From Lentisphaerota bacterium (GTDB lineage Bacteria > Verrucomicrobiota > Lentisphaeria > Oligosphaerales > PUNB01), in the NCBI GenBank assembly GCA_003552565.1, contig PUNB01000115.1, positions 1-20,753 of the forward strand: 20,753 bases of DNA, written 5' to 3'. The notes under the pieces were generated by a model. The model ran no database searches. It had not been told where the DNA came from and was given only the letters and a program-made list of their open reading frames with translations. Below, one piece after another: positions 15,644 to 20,753 of the stretch. How positions within the stretch are numbered: position 1 is the first letter of the stretch; every line of letters begins with the position of its first letter. A program made the translations under genes and the position numbers.

Positions 15644-15731
15644 CTACTCTTACACGCAAATCCCATCTGCATAGTCAGGTCCCGATGCGTCTCTGGACCC
15701 ACGCATTCTGCGAAAGAGGCAAAAAAATAAA

Positions 15732-15767
15732 GTGTGAGACAAGGTGTGAGACTAGGTGCGAGACTAG
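15732..15767 (+). repeat. 12-bp tandem repeat, three units
   Basis: Units GTGTGAGACAAG, GTGTGAGACTAG and GTGCGAGACTAG, followed by GTTTTTTTG. Related words in the other orientation (CTCGCACCTTGTCTCGCACC) lie at 2512-2531. The array is short and has no spacers, so it is not CRISPR. Confidence 0.85.
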
Positions 15768-15839
15768 GTTTTTTTGTGCGTACAGTGATCGTAAACAGCT
15801 TTCCACATTAGGCCTAACCAGATTGAAACGCAAAACATT

Positions 15840-15886
15840 CGGTTTTCTTTGCTTCTTTCTTTTTTCGCGAAAAGAAAGAAGAAATA
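15840..15886 (+). repeat. TTTTCTTTGCTTCTTTC repeat, copy C (full hairpin)
   Basis: Same hairpin as copy B. Its right arm AAAAGAAAGAAGAAATA ends 4-5 bp before ATG 15891, so the purine-rich ribosome-binding region of the downstream gene lies inside the stem. Confidence 0.85.
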
Positions 15887-15890
15887 TGGC

Positions 15891-16976
15891 ATGAGTATGA
15901 AAATAAACGGACTAGGAAGTATTTTTTCCGGCGGCCGCGGCATTGAAGCGTTTGATTCAGTTCTTCGTCATGGGCCGCCGCCACCGGCTTATCTGGACGT
16001 GCCCGGATTCAGCCATCCGCTGCCGGCGCTGCGGGTTGAATCAGCCGTTCTCAGTGATCGTGAGGCCTTAAAGTCCATGCGCAGAGCCGACCGTTTCAGT
16101 AAAATGACCTTGCTCGCCGCCTGGGACGCTTGGCAAGACGCCGGTCCTCCAGCAGTCGCCCCGGAACGCGTGGCCGCAATTGTCGCCACCGGCCTGGGGC
16201 CGCATGTGCGCACATTCAAGTTTCTCGACGGCATCCTTGATTTCGGCGACAGCTCAGTTTCCCCCACCGACTTTTCTCACTCCGTCCATAACACAGCGGC
16301 AGGCTATATAACCGCCAGGCTTGGTCTGAACGGACCGGCGATGACAATTACCGACTTCAATTCCGCTTTCCACCAGGCCCTGGTCATGGCCCAATGCTGG
16401 CTGGCGGAAAAAAGATGTGACCTGGTTTTGTTAAGCGCCGCGGAAGAACTGGGTGAAGTCCTTCTGCATGTCCGGCAGCGCCTGCTGCACCGGCAAAGCA
16501 CCGCCGACGGGGAAGAACCGCCTGCCCCTCCGGGGGAAGGAGCGGTCTGCATGGCGCTATCTTCAACTTCGACGGAGAACGATTACGCCACGATCTCCCC
16601 CTTGTCGCTTGCCACCCGTCATTCCTCAAATCTGGAAAAAGAGTCGACATCACCGGCGGACTTGAGCATCATCGATTCCAACTGTTTTTCACGGACTCCG
16701 GAGCGAAGAAAAGAAAAAGTGCTATCGCCGGCGCCCGCCGCCAGGACGAGGGATTATACTCCCTGTTACGGCAGCATGATGAGCGGCCTGGCCTGGCAAA
16801 GCGCCGCCGCGGCGCTGTCAATCAAAAAACAGACTTTATACCCGGCTCCATCAGTTACGGACAAGGAGCAGAGTGAAACAGAAAAAGCCCAGGCTGAAAC
16901 GACCGAACTGCGCGAAATCGAATGTTTGAAATTATCTGAAAACGAAAAAGTATCCGGTGCTTTAGTGCGATTGTAG
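15891..16976 (+). CDS. Ketosynthase-like protein lacking catalytic residues
   Basis: 361 residues from ATG 15891 (ATG 15897 is equally possible). A longer frame from TTG 15849 only translates the upstream repeat. The N-terminal half follows the ketosynthase fold: RRADRFSKMTLLAAWDAWQDAG, IVATGLGPHV, and SHSVHNTAAGYITARLGLNGPAMTI. The nucleophile elbow reads TDFNSAFHQAL with no Cys. The C-terminal half is shortened and lacks the HGTGT and GHTxG histidines. Only YGSMMSGLAWQSAAAALSIKKQ resembles the last helix region. A Glu/Thr-rich tail follows. APE clusters also carry inactive ketosynthase homologues, and a chain-length-factor or scaffold role beside KS 2 is plausible. The intact frame argues against a pseudogene. 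Confidence 0.75.
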   Translation: MSMKINGLGSIFSGGRGIEAFDSVLRHGPPPPAYLDVPGFSHPLPALRVESAVLSDREALKSMRRADRFSKMTLLAAWDAWQDAGPPAVAPERVAAIVATGLGPHVRTFKFLDGILDFGDSSVSPTDFSHSVHNTAAGYITARLGLNGPAMTITDFNSAFHQALVMAQCWLAEKRCDLVLLSAAEELGEVLLHVRQRLLHRQSTADGEEPPAPPGEGAVCMALSSTSTENDYATISPLSLATRHSSNLEKESTSPADLSIIDSNCFSRTPERRKEKVLSPAPAARTRDYTPCYGSMMSGLAWQSAAAALSIKKQTLYPAPSVTDKEQSETEKAQAETTELREIECLKLSENEKVSGALVRL

Positions 16977-17065
16977 GATTTCCACCCTTCTTTTTTTTGG
17001 CATAAGCTCCCCATAGGATGATCTCACTAAATTGTAAATACTAATAATGAATCTTGAATTCTGAA

Positions 17066-17099
17066 TTTCGGACAGACCAGGCGGCTCCACTTCAAAATT
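17066..17099 (+). repeat. 34-bp direct repeat, copy 2
   Basis: Matches 2344-2377 at 31 of 34 positions and sits in the same kind of context: AT-rich simple repeats before it and a TTGTGTTTCATATAA stretch after it. Confidence 0.8.
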
Positions 17100-17132
17100 C
17101 AACATTCAATATTCAGCATTCAAAATTGTGTT

Positions 17133-17187
17133 TCATATAAACCCGACCGCCAATTCGATGCGCCGAATACCCTGAAAGAGACTTGAT
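17133..17187 (+). repeat. Repeat family P, copy 4
   Basis: CATATAAACCCGACCGCC, then a stem ATTCG-ATGCGC-CGAAT, then ACCCTGAAAGAGACTTGAT. The stem bases differ from copy 3 on both sides yet still pair. Confidence 0.75.
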
Positions 17188-17210
17188 TATGATTATGGGC
17201 AACTTCTAGG

Positions 17211-17350
17211 GAGCGCCCGCGTCCCCGCGGGCATTAAGGGGTGCCCACAGGCACACGAGCCCTGTTTTGGCTCGCGGGGACCTGACCACTCTTCGTGCGG
17301 CTCAGGCAAGCTGCTCGCCCTCCATTATATGGCCGCGAGGACGCGGCCGC
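17211..17350. repeat. GC-rich block of short hairpins
   Basis: Holds CCCGCG/CGCGGG (17216-17231), GAGCC/GGCTC (17257-17273), GTCCCCGCG facing CGCGGGGAC (17221-17229 and 17273-17281), and GGCCGC/GCGGCC (17331-17348). GC content is well above the AT-rich flanks. It resembles repeats I associate with PVC-group genomes. No function is assigned. Confidence 0.65.
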
Positions 17351-17365
17351 TCCATTCTTTGTGAC

Positions 17366-17406
17366 TTTTTGTGTTTTTCGTGGCTATAAAAAGACGAACT
17401 CTCATA
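17366..17406 (+). repeat. GTGTTTTTCGTGGCTATAA direct repeat, copy 2
   Basis: Near-identical to 5490-5530. It ends 33 bp before the second ACP start and provides a TATAAA hexamer at 17385-17390 that could be a promoter -10. Confidence 0.7.
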
Positions 17407-17439
17407 CAATTTCAAAAATTTCTAAAGGAAAGATAAAAG

Positions 17440-17700
17440 ATGTCAACATCCCCGGACAGTCAGCGGATAGAAAATGAATTGATCTCTCAGGCAGCCTCCA
17501 TGCTCGGCATGAAAGAAGAGGATATCACTCCGAACACGGAATTAAGCTCTCTCGGTCTGGATTCGATACGACTGATGGAAATCCTGATCTTCATTGAACA
17601 GCAGTACGGAATCAGAATGATGGAAGCCGGACTGGATGCCGAGAGCCTGAAAACCTTCCGCTCGCTGGCGGCCCGAGTGGCGGAGCTGCTTACGCGATAA
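17440..17700 (+). CDS. Acyl carrier protein 2
   Basis: 86 residues with phosphopantetheine Ser42 in SLGLDSIRLMEILIFIEQQYGI. The DSIRLME context is closer to stand-alone PKS/NRPS carrier (aryl- or peptidyl-carrier) domains than to the DSLDxVE of ACP 1. ATG 17440 has AAAGGAAAG about 8 nt upstream, the clearest Shine-Dalgarno in the window. The next two genes are an HxxxD acyltransferase and an AMP-forming ligase, which suggests that this carrier is loaded by the ligase and serves as donor for the acyltransferase. Confidence 0.95.
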   Translation: MSTSPDSQRIENELISQAASMLGMKEEDITPNTELSSLGLDSIRLMEILIFIEQQYGIRMMEAGLDAESLKTFRSLAARVAELLTR

Positions 17701-17722
17701 ATTCCGACAAACTGCGAATTTA

Positions 17723-19054
17723 ATGTTTCATAAAAAACGCTATCTTACCGGTATCGACTGGACGATTAACGTTCTTGATTCGATTACCAGAAAAGTTTCC
17801 GGGCATGGCAATTCGTCTCAGGTTGTCCTGTGTCTGAATTCACCACCCGATATCGAGCGGCTGAAACGTTTGCTGATGGACAGTTTCCAGCACTTCCCTT
17901 TACTGCGCGGCTCCATAAAAAGAGCCTGGAATCTATGTCCATATTGGCGGCCGGGAGAGCGCGGTTCCTTTTTCGAGCCGCCCCTGACTGTTCATGAAAA
18001 ACCGGAAAGCGATTTTGCCGAAGCCCTGTCCCTGCTGGTACAGCAGCTACAAAAACCCTTTGCCAACACCGGCGCTCATCTTCATTTCAACGTAATTAAA
18101 TATCGCGACAACCAGACTCTTTTAGGTATGCACTTTGACCATCGAGTGCTGGACGCCTACGGAGCTGAATTGTTGCTGGATATCCTGGGGCGCGGCATGA
18201 CTCCAGCCGATCTTACTCAGAATAATCTGCCGGATTTAACTGAGCCATCCCACCTCAATCGATGGCCGCGACGATTTATTGCCGGACGCGAGATCAATCG
18301 ACTGCAAGTAAGCCTGTCAAAACCAGCGGTGGCATCCCTGCCAGCGCCGCCCAAAAGCGAACTGCCCGTCTCCACCCGCATTGAACTTTTAACTTTTCCG
18401 CCTGATATCGGCCGGGCCATCCGCCTGCAAGCGGAGAAAGAGTCCGGCCCGCTGATGCTTATACCGGCGCTATTAGCCCGCGTGCTGCAACCGCTGCACA
18501 GTATATTCAGCCAACGCGGAGAAGCTCGAGGAAACTATGTTATCCCGGTTTCAATCAATCAGCGCCTGCCCCATGAATCATGGCGCAAGCTTTTTTTCAA
18601 CCATCTCTCCTTCATATTTTTCTGTCTTACCGCTGAGGAACTGGAAGGGGACGCGGATATCACCGAGAAAATACGTCAACAGCTTTACGAACAGATGAAA
18701 CGGCGCATTCCCGAAAACATATACCATGCCAGCATGTTGACCCGTATCGCCCCCCTGGCGCTGATGCGGAGGCTGGCAAAAATCCCCTTGGGCGGCAAAG
18801 TGGCCACTTGTTACTTCGCCTGCCTCAAAGAAAGCGGATTAGGCTGCCGCCAGTTTTTGGGTTCCCAAGTGAACAACCTTTTCCATACTCCGCATGTGCC
18901 GATACCGCCAGGGCTTGGAGTGTTTCTCAATTTCTTCGACGGCAAGCTGAATTTAACATTGTCGCATGCCGCGGGAATATTAAGCGAAGATGAAGTCAGC
19001 CTCCTGAAAAACGAACTGTACAGCCGCCTTGAGAAAATGGGTAATAATCCATGA
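17723..19054 (+). CDS. HxxxD-type acyltransferase (condensation/PapA5-like superfamily)
   Basis: 443 residues, the right size for one chloramphenicol-acetyltransferase-like acyltransferase of the condensation/alcohol acyltransferase superfamily. The catalytic motif is HFDHRVLDAYGAELLLD, with His140 and Asp144 forming HxxxD. The usual DG is replaced by DA. The second half contains NYVIPVSINQRLP and NHLSFIFF, similar to the latch and bridge strands of these enzymes, and GVFLNFFDGKLNLTLSHAAG near the end. It would join an acyl group from a carrier or CoA to an alcohol or amine. It starts at ATG 17723, 22 bp after ACP 2, and overlaps the ligase start by 4 bp. The acceptor is unknown; a lipid head group or sugar hydroxyl is plausible. 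Confidence 0.8.
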   Translation: MFHKKRYLTGIDWTINVLDSITRKVSGHGNSSQVVLCLNSPPDIERLKRLLMDSFQHFPLLRGSIKRAWNLCPYWRPGERGSFFEPPLTVHEKPESDFAEALSLLVQQLQKPFANTGAHLHFNVIKYRDNQTLLGMHFDHRVLDAYGAELLLDILGRGMTPADLTQNNLPDLTEPSHLNRWPRRFIAGREINRLQVSLSKPAVASLPAPPKSELPVSTRIELLTFPPDIGRAIRLQAEKESGPLMLIPALLARVLQPLHSIFSQRGEARGNYVIPVSINQRLPHESWRKLFFNHLSFIFFCLTAEELEGDADITEKIRQQLYEQMKRRIPENIYHASMLTRIAPLALMRRLAKIPLGGKVATCYFACLKESGLGCRQFLGSQVNNLFHTPHVPIPPGLGVFLNFFDGKLNLTLSHAAGILSEDEVSLLKNELYSRLEKMGNNP

Positions 19055-20505
19055 ACAATATCGCCGTTCATATTCGACAGGAGAACAAATCCCGCGGCCG
19101 GCGGCCGGCGGTTATTGAACCGACTGGACAATGGTCGTATGATGAACTTCTGGAAGAAGTGCGGAAATTGCGGCAAAGTCTGCCCTTGTCCATCATCAGG
19201 CCGGGATGCCGAATCGCGTTCCAATGCGAGGACGGCTTCGCTTTTATCGTCGGCAGCCTGGCTCTGCTGGAAGCCGGATCGGCGATCGTGCCGATTGACA
19301 ACTCCCTGCCGCAAGAAGAGGTGGAACGCATTCTGACGCGTATGCAGGCGCACGGTTTTTTATACCGGCCTGAAAGCGAAACGGAAACCCCTGACGACCC
19401 CCTGCTGGAAACCGGGGTGAATCACCAATGCCGCTTTCGCTGGCGGCCGCTGGCCGTCGACTCTCCCCCCACCTTCGTAGGAACGGAAGGAAACCTTGTA
19501 TCGCCTGCCTTTATCCGTTTTTCCTCCGGCACCACCGGCGCCAGCAAAGGAGTGGTTCTTTCGCACAAAACCATTTTCGAACGCACCGACGCGGCCGACA
19601 AAGGGTTGAAGATTACCGCCGAAGACCGCGTCCTCTGGGTCCTGCAAATGAGTCATCACTTCGTGGTTTCCATACTCTTATTTCTGCGCCGGGGAGCCGC
19701 GATCATACTCGGCAGTCAGGATTTCCCCAGGTCGCTGGAAAAAATTTCCGAGGTCACGGGTGTTACATTCATCTACGCTTCACCTTTTCACTACCAGCTG
19801 CTGGCCGCCGACGACAATGTTGCCCCCTCCTCCCTGAACCAGACTCGCCTGGCTCTCTCAACCGCTATGAAGCTGCCCGCGGAAACCGCCGGAAAATTCG
19901 CTGAAAAATTCGGTTTCAACCTGGCGCAAGCCTACGGTATAATTGAAATCGGCCTGCCTTTCATTAACCTTAATCCAAATACCGGCTCCCGCGATTCAGT
20001 GGGACAACTTTTGCCTGATTATGAACTATGGATAAAAGAACCCGACAGTCGGGGTATCGGCCGAGTCTTCATCCGCGGACCCGGTATGTTCGATGCCTAT
20101 TTTTCACCCTGGCAGCCGCGCAACGAAGTGCTTGAAGATGGCTGGTTCAATACCGGTGACCTTGGACGGCTTGACGAAAGAGGAAATTTAGAGATTGTCG
20201 GCAGAGAGAAAAATGTAATCATCTGTGCCGGCATGAAGATATTTCCCGAAGAGGTGGAAGAACTATTGAATTCGCATCCGTCCATCGAGGAATCAATGGT
20301 TTACGGAGCCGAAAATTCACTGTATGGGCAGATACCGCACGCCCGCGTGGTCTTAACCGAAGAGCCTGCCGAGATGAACGCCCTGCAGCAGGAGCTGCGT
20401 CGATACTGCTATACTCGGTTGCCGTCCTATAAAGTGCCCAAAAGTTTCATCCCGACAACCGCCCTGCCCCGAACCGTCAGCGGAAAAATCCAGCGCCGCC
20501 GTTGA
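19051..20505 (+). CDS. AMP-forming acyl/aryl-acid ligase (ANL superfamily)
   Basis: 484 residues with the ANL motifs in order: SSGTTGASKG (P-loop, 158-167), AYGIIE (294-299), GWFNTGD (364-370), NLEIVGREKNVIICAGMKIFPEEVEE hinge region (about 379-404), and the catalytic lysine Lys479 in SGKIQRRR at the extreme C-terminus. It activates a carboxylic acid as the acyl-adenylate and passes it to a thiol, here probably ACP 2. It is shorter than typical acyl-CoA synthetases (about 520-570), similar to stand-alone carrier-loading ligases such as those of APE clusters. The substrate (fatty acid, or aryl acid such as 4-hydroxybenzoate) cannot be read from sequence by eye. It is translationally coupled to the acyltransferase by an ATGA overlap. 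Confidence 0.92.
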   Translation: MNNIAVHIRQENKSRGRRPAVIEPTGQWSYDELLEEVRKLRQSLPLSIIRPGCRIAFQCEDGFAFIVGSLALLEAGSAIVPIDNSLPQEEVERILTRMQAHGFLYRPESETETPDDPLLETGVNHQCRFRWRPLAVDSPPTFVGTEGNLVSPAFIRFSSGTTGASKGVVLSHKTIFERTDAADKGLKITAEDRVLWVLQMSHHFVVSILLFLRRGAAIILGSQDFPRSLEKISEVTGVTFIYASPFHYQLLAADDNVAPSSLNQTRLALSTAMKLPAETAGKFAEKFGFNLAQAYGIIEIGLPFINLNPNTGSRDSVGQLLPDYELWIKEPDSRGIGRVFIRGPGMFDAYFSPWQPRNEVLEDGWFNTGDLGRLDERGNLEIVGREKNVIICAGMKIFPEEVEELLNSHPSIEESMVYGAENSLYGQIPHARVVLTEEPAEMNALQQELRRYCYTRLPSYKVPKSFIPTTALPRTVSGKIQRRR

Positions 20506-20753
20506 TCATGTAAGCTTGACCGCCGGGCGATGCGCCGGATACCCCGAGGTGGAGACTGTCACCGCACAAAAACCTTGTCTCGAACCTTGACCTTATCCGT
20601 GTGTATCCGTGTTAATCCGTGGTAAAAAAAACGTAAGCGTTCACGGAGTCCTACACTGGCTGTGGGCGAGTTCGGACCTTGAACAACTGGGGCGGTCGGA
20701 CAACGATTACGGGCGACGATTACGGGGCACGAGGACAATGGCTCCAATCGTCA
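20506..20753. other. Intergenic end of window
   Basis: After repeat P copy 5 there is CCTTGTCTCGAACC and a GTGTATCCGTGTTAATCCGTGG stretch typical of dispersed non-coding repeats, then an A-run. No gene or clear terminator was seen. A short CGATTACGGG word recurs near the window end. Confidence 0.6.
20507..20560 (+). repeat. Repeat family P, copy 5
   Basis: CATGTAAGCTTGACCG, then CCGGGCGATGCGCCGG, then ATACCCCGAGGTGGAGACT. It starts within 2 bp of the ligase stop codon, so it would be transcribed at the 3' end of that mRNA. Confidence 0.8.

Larger units (their letters stand above)
16977..17439. other. Repeat-rich intergenic spacer, about 460 bp
   Basis: Contains the second 34-bp direct repeat, AATATTCAGCATTC-type simple repeats, repeat P copy 4, a GC-rich hairpin block and the TTTTTCGTGGCTATAA repeat. 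No gene is credible. A CTTCTTTTTTTTGG run directly follows the pseudo-ketosynthase stop but lacks a GC stem. Confidence 0.7.

Noticed and set aside
15732..15767. CRISPR-like array
   Set aside because: The 12-bp units are contiguous with no spacers, and no cas genes are present.
15592..15894. 100-residue + strand frame with a CETR-like repeat
   Set aside because: It translates a hairpin, the 12-bp tandem repeat and hairpin-repeat copy C. The triplet repetition comes from the DNA repeat, with no protein-like composition or Shine-Dalgarno.
17295..17477. 60-residue + frame overlapping the ACP 2 start
   Set aside because: Made from the GC-rich hairpin block and a dispersed repeat. It overlaps a well-supported ACP start in another frame.
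18811..19353. 180-residue minus-strand frame
   Set aside because: It spans the acyltransferase/ligase junction, where two motif-supported + genes overlap. No domain was recognised.

Overview
This window carries most of a type II fatty-acid/polyketide-style lipid gene cluster. Every confident gene is on the + strand, and the set combines three themes. (1) An aryl-polyene (APE)-like export and processing set: a LolA-like periplasmic carrier, an MMPL/RND exporter, a lipoprotein, hotdog dehydratases, a hotdog thioesterase, a ketosynthase and a chain-length-factor-like protein. (2) A ladderane-cluster-like core: two tandem cobalamin-binding radical SAM proteins, a GT2-DUF2062 glycosyltransferase, an acyl carrier protein and a FabF-type ketosynthase. 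(3) A terminal cassette of a second carrier protein, an HxxxD acyltransferase and an AMP-forming acyl ligase. The first gene runs in from outside the window and fuses a radical SAM/SPASM protein to a FabZ/ApeP-type dehydratase.

The host is a Gram-negative (diderm) bacterium, judged by the LolA homologue, the lipoprotein and the RND exporter. Most spacers are packed with short palindromic and dispersed repeats of a kind I associate with PVC-group (Kiritimatiellota, Lentisphaerota, Verrucomicrobiota) and related environmental genomes. That taxonomic guess is weak.

Layout: 3-1740, rSAM-dehydratase fusion and LolA; 1741-2642, repeat-rich spacer; 2643-5009, MMPL exporter; 5010-5649, nested inverted repeats; 5650-6724, lipoprotein overlapping a small hotdog protein; 6725-7240, spacer with a large dispersed repeat; 7241-8942, thioesterase and ketosynthase 1; a terminator-like hairpin and spacer; 9322-10002, short pseudo-ketosynthase; 10187-15499, tightly packed rSAM, rSAM, GT2-DUF2062, ACP, ketosynthase 2; repeat spacer; 15891-16976, second pseudo-ketosynthase; repeat spacer; 17440-20505, ACP, acyltransferase and ligase; closing repeats.

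Inferred pathway: the AMP ligase loads an acyl or aryl acid onto a carrier protein. Two ketosynthases, each with a catalytically dead partner, elongate it. The dehydratases leave double bonds. The B12 radical SAM enzymes then methylate, cyclise or otherwise remodel the chain. The HxxxD acyltransferase and GT2 attach it to a head group, and LolA, MMPL and the lipoprotein move it to the outer membrane. No ketoreductase, enoyl reductase or phosphopantetheinyl transferase is visible, so these must be supplied from outside the window. The product is unknown.
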